From: a virus
IMG/VR virus record: IMGVR_UViG_3300036715_001039
Span: 1-39,108 of that record
Direction: 5' to 3' (one strand)
DNA: 39,108 nucleotides
The first letter of the stretch is position 1, and the number at the start of each line of letters is the position of its first letter. The notes beneath the pieces are model-generated. The model was not told the DNA's origin and searched no databases. It was given only the letters and a program-made list of their open reading frames with translations. Shown here piece by piece: positions 22,875 to 29,814 of this stretch. Both the position numbers and the translations under genes were made by a program.

Positions 22875-23959
22875 AGTGTTCTTACTCCCCATTCAGAGTT
22901 TAGTAGTGACCCGCCGGCGTATGATATAGCACTTTGTAAGTCTTCCTCAATTTCAGAAAGTTTTTCTTCGCAAGTCCAACGGTCAATAGGAAGTTCAATA
23001 CGAGTTCCTTCGATATGGTGAATACTGTGAGTGTTGTCTTCGGATGCTGAGCCATAGTAAATCTTTGCGATAGGAAATTTTTCATGTCTTCCGCCAAGCA
23101 GTCCATTACTAAAGCCGTCTCCATAAATGGTTTCGGCCGGACTATCCTTGGTAGCAGCGAACAAACCCCCAGCCATGACCATAAGAGCTCCAGCTGCTAT
23201 AGCTTTAGCAATATCTCCATTGGTTCTAATACCACCGTCAGCGATAATTGGAACCATTGTAGGTATAAGCGTATTTTCGGCTTGAGTCTTTTTTCGCCAA
23301 CCCATATTTACCCGAGAGCAGTTTTGAACCGTGGTGAACATTGGAGAACCAAATCCGGTTTTTCCAAACGTAGTGCAAGCTCCTCCTTGAGCAATACCAA
23401 CCTTCACGATGTTAGCTCCCCAGCTAGACAAATCATACACCGCTTCGGAAGTTGACACGTTACCTGCGATGATAGAAGGCCGATACCCAACAGGTCCAGC
23501 GGAACTCCATATGGAAAACTCTGGGCCACTACCAATAATAGCTTTAAATTCTAATTTACGAATAAATTCAAGCATCTCTTTCATACCAATACTATGTCCA
23601 TGTGCGACATCAATGGTGATGAAATCTATCCGATACTCTGCATTGATACATTTACGTAAAAGTTCCTTGTCTGAGTCCTTTATACCAACGCTGATACTAA
23701 TAGTCTTCCATTTTTCAATATTTGCCTGAGATACGAATTTGAAGGTATCCGTGAAACGGTGCATGATATAAAAATAGTCATTATCGCTCATCCATTTGGC
23801 TCTATCGGTATCAATGACGCATTTCATGTTAGCGGGAACAATGGGTAGTTTAAATTTTCTACCCCCCATTTCTATAAGTGTCGATGCTTGATTACGCGAC
23901 TTGAAGGGGGAGAACTTGGGTTTAAGAAAAACCTCTTGATATGAATAAAATTTGTCCAT
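22871..23959 (-). CDS. GMP reductase/IMPDH-family enzyme
   Basis: A 362-residue TIM-barrel protein starting MDKFYSYQEVFLKP; in-frame upstream codons (TTG 23977) are less likely. KVGIAQGGACTTFGKTG holds the catalytic Cys loop (Cys195) and IIADGGIRTNGDIAKAIAAGA is the phosphate-binding signature. AHGHS and AGNVSTSEA also fit. There is no CBS domain, so it looks more like GMP reductase (NADPH-dependent GMP to IMP) than host IMPDH. It could shift purine pools for phage DNA. Inserted sequence near residues 140-165 is unlike E. coli GuaC. Confidence 0.85.
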   Translation of the reverse strand: MDKFYSYQEVFLKPKFSPFKSRNQASTLIEMGGRKFKLPIVPANMKCVIDTDRAKWMSDNDYFYIMHRFTDTFKFVSQANIEKWKTISISVGIKDSDKELLRKCINAEYRIDFITIDVAHGHSIGMKEMLEFIRKLEFKAIIGSGPEFSIWSSAGPVGYRPSIIAGNVSTSEAVYDLSSWGANIVKVGIAQGGACTTFGKTGFGSPMFTTVQNCSRVNMGWRKKTQAENTLIPTMVPIIADGGIRTNGDIAKAIAAGALMVMAGGLFAATKDSPAETIYGDGFSNGLLGGRHEKFPIAKIYYGSASEDNTHSIHHIEGTRIELPIDRWTCEEKLSEIEEDLQSAISYAGGSLLNSEWGVRTL

Positions 23960-23990
23960 TACGACCACTATAAACAACCATCAAAAGATG

Positions 23991-24788
23991 TCAATCTATA
24001 ATAGACTCTCTTTTACGTTTTTCCCAAGAATTTTTTTGAGCAATAGACATGTTTTTACACCATTCTTTTGAGCGTTCTGGTCTTTTCTTTCCTTTCTGGG
24101 TATCCATCATTCTCCCCACTCTCCATTCGCTCAAAACAGATAAATTTTTATCGACCAATTTGTTCTCAACTCCGTTAGTAATCCAACGTTTTCCAAAACT
24201 AGGATTATCTTTTCCAATTCCTTTTTCTTTTCCAGACATTGATAAATTTTTTCTGTGTTCGTTTGAGAATTTGGATCGTTTCTTCCCCTTATGAGAAAGA
24301 GAAATTTTTCTCTTAGTTTCTTCAGAGTGTTTTCTTCCAGTTTGAGTCAGTGACATTTTTCTTCTGTGTTCTACTGTCAATTTTCTTCCTTTATTTGATT
24401 TCCCTGTTTCGGAACATCCGCCCTCTGTTAGATTGTAACCACTGTGAAAGGAGTCGTGGTATTTTATCCAATAAATCTCACGTAAATTCAACGTAACCTC
24501 ATCGATTATTCCGCTTTCAATAATAATTTTATCAAAATTGTCATATCCATACTTTATCAAAGCATTATAAATTTTTGGTTGTCTCTCACATCGCAAACAT
24601 TTATAATCACTCCACCTAGACGGAATATGATTTTTAGTTTTGCCTATATACCACTTTCCATTTATCTTACAACGAAGTCCGTAAATTCCCACCGTCTTTT
24701 TTGGTGTAGTATCGGTTAAGATTTGACTTTCGTTCTCTATCGGCATTTTTCCAATAGCTTCGCATGCGTTGTTCGTTGTGTCTGACAC
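23991..24788 (-). CDS. GIY-YIG homing endonuclease with NUMOD3 repeats
   Basis: A 265-residue protein on the minus strand. GIY at 34-36 and YIG at 47-49, with Arg58, make the nuclease core. The C-terminal part has NUMOD3 DNA-binding repeats (GRKLTVEHRRKMSLTQTGRKH, then similar). The start is GTG 24788, preceded by GGAGG with 9-base spacing, all inside the MGRK gene in the +1 frame. It sits between the GMP-reductase-like gene and a metallopeptidase gene. It probably makes a site-specific break in related genomes that lack it. Confidence 0.85.
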   Translation of the reverse strand: MSDTTNNACEAIGKMPIENESQILTDTTPKKTVGIYGLRCKINGKWYIGKTKNHIPSRWSDYKCLRCERQPKIYNALIKYGYDNFDKIIIESGIIDEVTLNLREIYWIKYHDSFHSGYNLTEGGCSETGKSNKGRKLTVEHRRKMSLTQTGRKHSEETKRKISLSHKGKKRSKFSNEHRKNLSMSGKEKGIGKDNPSFGKRWITNGVENKLVDKNLSVLSEWRVGRMMDTQKGKKRPERSKEWCKNMSIAQKNSWEKRKRESIID

Positions 24789-24828
24789 GTTTTTGTTCCT
24801 CCGTTAGATTGTGTGATTTTCTTCCCAT
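24667..24828 (-). CDS. MGRK-family small basic protein nested with the GIY-YIG gene
   Basis: A 53-residue protein: MGRKSHNLTEEQKRVRHNEQ, RMRSYWKNADRERKSNLNRY, then a short tail ending TAA at 24667. Its codons for Thr-Glu-Glu supply the GGAGG of the GIY-YIG gene in the +1 frame. The two frames overlap for about 120 bases. It is nearest to the 18614 protein. With TATACT ending 7 bases before its ATG the transcript could be leaderless. Confidence 0.55.
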   Translation of the reverse strand: MGRKSHNLTEEQKRVRHNEQRMRSYWKNADRERKSNLNRYYTKKDGGNLRTSL

Positions 24829-24830
24829 GT

Positions 24831-24841
24831 CTATAAGTATA
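24831..24841 (-). promoter_or_regulatory. TATACTTATAG promoter core (minus strand)
   Basis: The exact 11-base core seen at 10073, 13505, 15271 and 29308 occurs here on the minus strand, two bases before the MGRK ATG. A -35 box is weak (TGTAGT at 16 bases). Confidence 0.5.
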
Positions 24842-24926
24842 AGACAACGTGGTAAAAACTACATAAAAATCACATAAACAATATTTACGCCGACTTAATG
24901 TTTCTCTGTGATATTTATAGTGAACT

Positions 24927-25367
24927 ATGACTGGAAAAAAATCCACCAATATCAGATTATTTAAATCAAAAGAATTATCGAAGCCAAGTGATGAAACTTT
25001 GAAAATAATCATTCACTTCGTAACATTCGCAGCAAATAAATTGGGTATAGATGATAAACCGATAATCATTAGGCTTCTACATGCCTCTCCAAATGAACCA
25101 ATCACAACAGGAGCATACCAACCGAGTAACGATGTCATCAGCGTAATAGTGGAAAATAGGCACCTGATAGATTATGCACGCACCATTGCACATGAAATGA
25201 CCCATCAGAAACAAGACTACGAAGGTCGTGTTGACGGTCCAGTTCAAGAAATTGGCGGAGATATTGAAGATGAAGCGAACGCGGTCTCTGGTCAAATAAT
25301 GAAAGAATACATCAAGAAACAACTGACCCCCGAACAAAAGAAGTTCCTTGGTCTTGGCTCCTACTAA
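24927..25367 (+). CDS. Zincin-like metallopeptidase (HExxH)
   Basis: A 146-residue protein. AHEMTHQKQ (His89, Glu90, His93) is the zinc-binding HExxH motif; Glu114 or Glu116 in DIEDEANA is a possible third ligand, as in small phage zincins. No signal peptide is present. Small phage metallopeptidases of this type can act in capsid maturation or as unrelated hydrolases; neither is shown here. A GATATTTATAG element lies just upstream. The next gene begins 1 base after its stop. Confidence 0.72.
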   Translation: MTGKKSTNIRLFKSKELSKPSDETLKIIIHFVTFAANKLGIDDKPIIIRLLHASPNEPITTGAYQPSNDVISVIVENRHLIDYARTIAHEMTHQKQDYEGRVDGPVQEIGGDIEDEANAVSGQIMKEYIKKQLTPEQKKFLGLGSY

Positions 25368-25368
25368 C

Positions 25369-25590
25369 ATGTTCGACCCAATCAAAAGTTTAATGAAGGA
25401 CACACCGCTTGAAGTCAAGCGTGATGAAGGAAAACAAACAGCCCTGCAACAATTTTGCCAATCTCACGGAATTCTTGGAGTCAACTGTGGTAACATGGAC
25501 CCAATGATAGCTATGGGTATGATTAAGGCTCGCATGGGAGATAGAAGTCCAAATTTAACTGAAGTCAAAAAACAAATTCTCAATGGATAA
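25369..25590 (+). CDS. Hypothetical protein, 73 residues
   Basis: The ATG at 25369 gives MFDPIKSLMKDTPLEVKRDE and later NCGNMDPMIAMGMIKARMGD. The 25348 upstream extension lies inside the preceding gene and was discarded. It is soluble and Met-rich in the second half, with two cysteines. It overlaps the next gene by 8 bases. No family recognised. Confidence 0.55.
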   Translation: MFDPIKSLMKDTPLEVKRDEGKQTALQQFCQSHGILGVNCGNMDPMIAMGMIKARMGDRSPNLTEVKKQILNG

Positions 25591-26509
25591 TCATACGCTA
25601 ATCGAATTCTTCCCTGACCTTATCAATGAAGGTGATAATGTTCATACGGTCATGGTTGAAATTCCAAAGTTTAAGGAACTAATTGACTACATTGCAGCTA
25701 TACCAGCCGATATAGTCTATGAACCAGCTGACCCAGAGTATGGTAAGACCAAGACTCCTCACGTTACTGTTCTCTATGGTATTGAACCAATGGAAGGCGA
25801 AAAAGCTAAGGCTCTCCTAAGAAAAATCCCTGCAGTCGTGACCGCCACTCTCGGTGGACTCTCCCTCTTCGAAACACCAAAATTTGACGTTTTAAAAATT
25901 GATGTAACAAGTCCATATCTTTCTCGCATAAACAAATTTCTAACAAACAACGTTGAGTATCATAATGATTACCCAAGCTATCATCCGCATGTCACCCTAT
26001 GTTATTTGAAGAAGGGAATGGGTAAAGAACTTGCCGGAGACAGTCGATTTGCTGGAACAAAATTGGCCTTCAAGACATTCCTTTACAGTGATGCAACCCG
26101 TAATAAGGAAAAGATTCCGATGAAGACCCCTGAAGAACCGATTAAGGAATATGGAGCCGGAGGAGGTTACGGTGGAGCTACAGGTGGAGCAGTTGCAGCA
26201 AGTGGTTGGGCAGGAACATTCTCATCGGCTCAAACTTCTGGAAGAATTGGTATGTATCCTCAGCAGAAAGGATACCGCGATACAAGTCGTGGAAACGTAG
26301 TAACGGGAATTAACCCATATGACACAATCAACGACCAAGACCTCACCGACCCTCGATTTGGAAAAGATGAAATTAGAACGGGTCTTCGATATGAAATGCC
26401 AAAGATGCAATACCCAAACAAAGACATTGCTAGAGCCCTTGTAATTGCTAATCTCGAAAAGAATCCAAAATTCTATTCAGACCTTCACCAATATTTTGAC
26501 ACACAATAA
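25583..26509 (+). CDS. 2H phosphoesterase (2'-5' RNA ligase-like) with C-terminal extension
   Basis: A 308-residue protein. The N-terminal domain carries the two H-x-T motifs of the 2H family: PHVTVLYG (His60, Thr62) and HPHVTLCYL (His136, Thr138). Such enzymes cut 2'-5' or cyclic nucleotide phosphodiesters; phage members include cyclic-oligonucleotide degraders that blunt CBASS defence, but other roles are known. From about residue 185 the sequence becomes Gly-rich (GAGGGYGGATGG), then ends in ARALVIANLEKNPKFYSDL, similar to the domain in the next gene. Substrate is unknown. Confidence 0.75.
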   Translation: MDNHTLIEFFPDLINEGDNVHTVMVEIPKFKELIDYIAAIPADIVYEPADPEYGKTKTPHVTVLYGIEPMEGEKAKALLRKIPAVVTATLGGLSLFETPKFDVLKIDVTSPYLSRINKFLTNNVEYHNDYPSYHPHVTLCYLKKGMGKELAGDSRFAGTKLAFKTFLYSDATRNKEKIPMKTPEEPIKEYGAGGGYGGATGGAVAASGWAGTFSSAQTSGRIGMYPQQKGYRDTSRGNVVTGINPYDTINDQDLTDPRFGKDEIRTGLRYEMPKMQYPNKDIARALVIANLEKNPKFYSDLHQYFDTQ

Positions 26510-26510
26510 C

Positions 26511-26999
26511 ATGAAAAACATCGCACACGAATTTGAAGTAGGTATTGAAGTTGAGAAAGAACACACGCAGGACAGGGCTCTCGCCTCAAAAATTGCCTCC
26601 GATCATCTCCGTGAGGACCCAACATATTACACAAAGTTATTGGCTGCTGGATTAGTTAATGAACCTGTCCCACAAGCATTGGCTCATTTGGACAGAGGAG
26701 CAACGGGAACGGGGGAACTTCCCGTAAAGGTAGAAAAGAACAACTCTATCCAGTTTGGCAAAACTCCACCAAAACTTCCAGCGCCGACTACAGTGAATGC
26801 AGAAGGTGGATTGGTAAATCAAACAACTGGTGCAAAAATGACAAATCAGGTCGCTCTTGATAAGGGAACCATTCCTCTTAAACAGAACGATACAATGCCT
26901 CTAAAACCAACTCCTAAGATGAAAGGAGCTGAGATGCTCGTTGTGGTGGCTGACCCAGAAGACTCATTCCTTGGTCAGATTCACGAAATTAGTTTATAA
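26511..26999 (+). CDS. DUF5661-like protein
   Basis: A 162-residue protein starting 1 base after the upstream stop. FEVGIEVEKEHTQDRALASK, then HLREDPTYYTKL, matches my memory of the DUF5661 pattern (F..GL..E.EH....A..IA..HL.E.p.YYt.L). The rest is Pro/Thr-rich and probably flexible (LPAPTTVNAEGG). Phage DUF5661 proteins occur near structural genes, role unknown. The gene ends 30 bases before the next one. Confidence 0.55.
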   Translation: MKNIAHEFEVGIEVEKEHTQDRALASKIASDHLREDPTYYTKLLAAGLVNEPVPQALAHLDRGATGTGELPVKVEKNNSIQFGKTPPKLPAPTTVNAEGGLVNQTTGAKMTNQVALDKGTIPLKQNDTMPLKPTPKMKGAEMLVVVADPEDSFLGQIHEISL

Positions 27000-27029
27000 A
27001 TATATACGGTCTGTGCCATATTTATTGGC

Positions 27030-28130
27030 ATGAGAAAAAAAGTCTATATATTGGTTGTCTGTTTGGCCGCGTTCCTATTTTCAGCTGGCTGGACATCGTG
27101 TGTTCATATTCCATATGAAGCAAAGTCAGAAGTAACCCGTCAACTCGATGAGTTGAAAAAGAATCACGAGATTGATAAGGCGGTAGATTTAGCAAAGCTG
27201 TCTGGCCAGAAGGACAAAGTAATTCAATCAAAAGATTTACAGCTTCAAACTATATCAAATAGTTTGTATGGAGCTAATGAAGGTTTCAAGTATTATTATA
27301 AACCAGGCCGATTAGACATTATCATCAACAATAGGGTAACGGAGGCTCAAGCTGCAGTCGGTGTTCCTCCAACCTATGAGGCAATTGTTAAAGAGAATGC
27401 CAGACTCGCTCTTGAATTGGATGAAACAAAAACAAGTTTGAGTCAACTATCAGCTACTCACAAAGAAGTCGTTGCATCTAATACAAAAATTTCAGATGAG
27501 TCAAAAAAGCAACAGGCGGAAATCGAACGTCTCGAGAAAGAACAATTGACAAAGGACGCAGCTTATTTGGTAAAGCTAAATGCCAAACAAGACGAACTCA
27601 ATACTGTCAACAGTAAGATTCAATCCATGTTACAACAGAAAGCAGACGATGAACAGGCCACTAAGGAACTTAAACAAAAGCTCATGTTGTGGTGCGGTAT
27701 CGGAGCTCTTGCTTGTTTGGCTGGAGCGATTTATTCTCCTGTAGGAAAACAAGGTTTTGTGATTGGTGGGATTGTTTTAGGAGGAGCTGCAGTGGCGATT
27801 CCTTTCATTACACTGTGGATGGTGTTGGTCGGTGTATTGGTTGTGTCAGCTATCTGCGGGGTCGCTTTGGCTATGAAATTTAATCTGTTAAATAAAACTA
27901 ATACAACGCTTGTTCAGGGTATCCAAGACGACATTGAAAATGGAAGCACAACTATCAAGTCTAGCATCAAGGCATGGAATACAAAATATGTCAAGGCAGC
28001 AGATGGTTCTATCACAGAGGTTCCAGATAAGGCTGTGAATAATCTCATCCAATCGACATTGATGAAAGTTGGCCGATTACCAACCGATGTAAATCCGATA
28101 GAGACGCCTACAAGCGGTTCGATTGGTTGA
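27030..28130 (+). CDS. Membrane protein with periplasmic-type coiled coil
   Basis: A 366-residue protein. Residues 1-25 (KKVYILVVCLAAFLFSAGW) form a signal or anchor segment ending near a cysteine. Residues ~30-60 and ~115-215 are heptad-rich coiled coil. Two to three hydrophobic helices follow at about 220-290 (LWCGIGALACLAGAIYSPVG, VIGGIVLGGAAVAI, VLVGVLVVSAICGV). The tail is hydrophilic. It could be a lysis, tail-associated or envelope-spanning protein; no family recognised. A CATATTTATTG element lies just before the ATG. Confidence 0.6.
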   Translation: MRKKVYILVVCLAAFLFSAGWTSCVHIPYEAKSEVTRQLDELKKNHEIDKAVDLAKLSGQKDKVIQSKDLQLQTISNSLYGANEGFKYYYKPGRLDIIINNRVTEAQAAVGVPPTYEAIVKENARLALELDETKTSLSQLSATHKEVVASNTKISDESKKQQAEIERLEKEQLTKDAAYLVKLNAKQDELNTVNSKIQSMLQQKADDEQATKELKQKLMLWCGIGALACLAGAIYSPVGKQGFVIGGIVLGGAAVAIPFITLWMVLVGVLVVSAICGVALAMKFNLLNKTNTTLVQGIQDDIENGSTTIKSSIKAWNTKYVKAADGSITEVPDKAVNNLIQSTLMKVGRLPTDVNPIETPTSGSIG

Positions 28131-28141
28131 TAGTTTTTATA

Positions 28142-28173
28142 CTTTGTATCGTTTTTGTATCGGTTACTTATAG
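28142..28173 (+). promoter_or_regulatory. Variant cassette promoter
   Basis: GTTACTTATAG at 28163-28173 is a one-base variant of TATACTTATAG with the ATG of the MGRK gene two bases after it. The upstream stretch contains a GTTTTTGTAT element similar to the GTTTTAT spacers of other copies. The -35 box is poor. Confidence 0.4.
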
Positions 28174-28175
28174 GT

Positions 28176-28337
28176 ATGGGAAGAAAACCACTACCACCAA
28201 AGGAACGACATGGACGAAAACTTCAATCAAGAATGCGCAGTTACTGGAAAAATGCCGATAAAGAACGAGCAGGAGGTTTACGACGTTACTACTCCACTCG
28301 TAGGCATCTACGGATTGCAGAACAAGCTCAAACCTGA
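28176..28337 (+). CDS. MGRK-family small basic protein nested with GIY-YIG
   Basis: A 53-residue protein: MGRKPLPPKERHGRKLQSRM, RSYWKNADKERAGGLRRYY, then a short tail. It shares the MGRK start and R-(M)RSYWKNAD with the 24667 protein. Its codons for Lys-Glu-Arg include AAAGGA, which can act as the ribosome-binding site for ATG 28210 of the endonuclease in the +1 frame. Confidence 0.55.
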   Translation: MGRKPLPPKERHGRKLQSRMRSYWKNADKERAGGLRRYYSTRRHLRIAEQAQT

Positions 28338-28732
28338 TAAGTGGTATATCGGTCAAAGTTTGGATATTTACAATAGATGGAAAAACGCATACTTAAAGTT
28401 GAAATGTAAGGCTCAACCAAAAATTTACAACGTAATACGAAAATATGGATATGATGCTTTCAATAAGATAGTGTTGGAGGAATGTCCCAAGGATAAACTG
28501 ATATTGTTGGATAGAGAAAATTATTGGATTTTTCAAAAAAATTCCATTGAGAACGGGTATAATCTGATAAAAGGAAGATGTTCATCTGGAGAAAGAACAC
28601 TCACCGTGAAAGAAAAAATTGGAAAGGCTCAGCTCGGAATAAAAAAATCATCAATTCGGGAAGAAACACAGCGAAGAAACTAAAGAGAAAATGAGATTGT
28701 CTCATCAACGTCGAAGACTTATTACAAGTTGA
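28210..28732 (+). pseudogene. GIY-YIG homing endonuclease, frameshifted in NUMOD3
   Basis: The ORF opens at ATG 28210 and carries GIY (32-34) and YIG (46-48), then DRENYWIFQKN and NGYNLIKGRCS, close to the 24.7 kb enzyme. It ends TAA at 28681 after 157 residues. In the next frame, from about 28658, GKKHSEETKEKMRLSHQ continues the NUMOD3 repeat to TGA at 28730. This means one base was gained or two lost near 28650. The nuclease domain is intact but the DNA-binding repeats are disrupted, so activity or site choice may be altered. Confidence 0.65.
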
Positions 28733-28757
28733 CACTTTCGCCCATCTGTGTGATGAT
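28729..28757 (+). promoter_or_regulatory. Candidate promoter for the 28766 gene
   Basis: TTGACA at 28729-28734, 17-base spacer, GATGAT at 28752-28757. The -10 ends 8 bases before ATG 28766, so the message may be leaderless. Confidence 0.35.
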
Positions 28758-28765
28758 TGTTGTCA

Positions 28766-29302
28766 ATGGGAATATTACACAAAACCAGATGTTATCTTAT
28801 AGGAAGTATGCAATATGCCGATGGAAGGGGTTGGCGAGAAGATATTACTCCCACACTGAAAAACATGGGAGTTGTTGTCTGGAATCCTTACATAAAACCG
28901 TTTGTTGATGATGTTCCCGAAGATGAAAATACGCGTGCTGAGTTGGCAGACCTCATGGCTCAAGAAAACTACGACGCTGTAGCACAACGAATGAAACCGG
29001 TCAGGAACTATGACCTACGGCTCTGTGACCTGTCTGATTTTTTGGTTGCCCATATTAAACCATCTGTCGCATCGTGGGGTTCCGCTGAGGAACTGGTCAC
29101 GGCCTGTAGAATGAAGAAACCAGTTTTTATATCCATTGAAGGTGGAAAGAAACTAACTCCACTTTGGTTACTTGGTATGTTTCCCCACAAGTATATTTAT
29201 AATAACGTCGATGAAATCGTTGAGATGTTAAAGAAAATTGATAGCGGAGAAAAGCCTATTGATGGAGATAAATGGAAGCTCCTATTGCCAGAATATCGTT
29301 AA
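28766..29302 (+). CDS. Nucleoside 2-deoxyribosyltransferase-like protein
   Basis: A 178-residue protein from ATG 28766 (upstream TTG codons not preferred). CYLIGSMQYADGRGWREDI is the N-terminal G-x-x-x-x-x-x-x-W-R motif of nucleoside deoxyribosyltransferase-like and related TIR-like N-glycosidase folds. RNYDLRLCDLSDFLVAHIKPSVASWGSAEELVTA contains the D-x-x-D-F-L-V...G...E segment with the expected catalytic Glu. The family exchanges or removes nucleobases from (deoxy)nucleosides or NAD-like molecules. In a phage it could supply modified nucleotides or clear a signalling molecule; both are inference. Confidence 0.62.
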   Translation: MGILHKTRCYLIGSMQYADGRGWREDITPTLKNMGVVVWNPYIKPFVDDVPEDENTRAELADLMAQENYDAVAQRMKPVRNYDLRLCDLSDFLVAHIKPSVASWGSAEELVTACRMKKPVFISIEGGKKLTPLWLLGMFPHKYIYNNVDEIVEMLKKIDSGEKPIDGDKWKLLLPEYR

Positions 29303-29307
29303 CCGTA

Positions 29308-29318
29308 TATACTTATAG
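29308..29318 (+). promoter_or_regulatory. TATACTTATAG promoter core
   Basis: Exact copy of the 11-base core, here upstream of an unrelated small gene (ATG 29332), which shows that the element is not confined to MGRK cassettes. Confidence 0.45.
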
Positions 29319-29331
29319 ATAGACCTAATTT

Positions 29332-29490
29332 ATGTATACCGGACAAATCTATCTCGACAACCTCCCTCTCACAGTTCAAGAAGCTGTGGATTTGGGTTAT
29401 ATCACCGTTGACGCTAACCAAGACATTTGGTTAATTGAAGATACTATGAAAGTCGTTAAAATTCAAGGCGACCTACGCCTACACAGCTAA
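29332..29490 (+). CDS. 52-residue hypothetical protein
   Basis: ATG 29332 to TAA 29488 encodes 52 residues beginning MYTGQIYLDNLPLTVQEAVD, then YITVDANQDIWLIEDTM and a short end. It lies 14 bases after a TATACTTATAG core and 6 bases before the next gene. It has no cysteine or membrane segment and no recognised family. Confidence 0.5.
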   Translation: MYTGQIYLDNLPLTVQEAVDLGYITVDANQDIWLIEDTMKVVKIQGDLRLHS

Positions 29491-29496
29491 ACAATT

Positions 29497-29814
29497 ATGA
29501 CAAACTATTACATCATCGATACTACCGCTCCACAAAAAGGCCAGTCACCTGTTCTTACCTTTTTAACTACCGAAGGAGTAGTTGCTTACCTTGAAAAAAT
29601 GTGCATCCGCCGCTTTGGAAAGACACGAAAGCAATATATGTTCTCCGTAAGTGAACTTGGTTTTGGTGAAGACGACCAAGCTGGAAGAAGTTTCTCGGAA
29701 CAAATGGAACAGTATTTCAACATGGGTGTTATTAGAAAAGATTCCAATCCAGTTCGTTGTAATATCTTTCAAGCCGACGCCTTCAGTCGAGGTAAGGCCG
29801 AACACGGAAACTAA
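29497..29814 (+). CDS. Hypothetical protein, 105 residues
   Basis: A 105-residue soluble protein (MTNYYIIDTTAPQKGQSP...; later FGKTRKQYMFSVSELGFGED). Its last base overlaps the first base of the helicase ATG (TAATG), so it is coupled to the SF2 helicase. No family recognised; it could be a small partner of that helicase, by position only. Confidence 0.6.
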   Translation: MTNYYIIDTTAPQKGQSPVLTFLTTEGVVAYLEKMCIRRFGKTRKQYMFSVSELGFGEDDQAGRSFSEQMEQYFNMGVIRKDSNPVRCNIFQADAFSRGKAEHGN

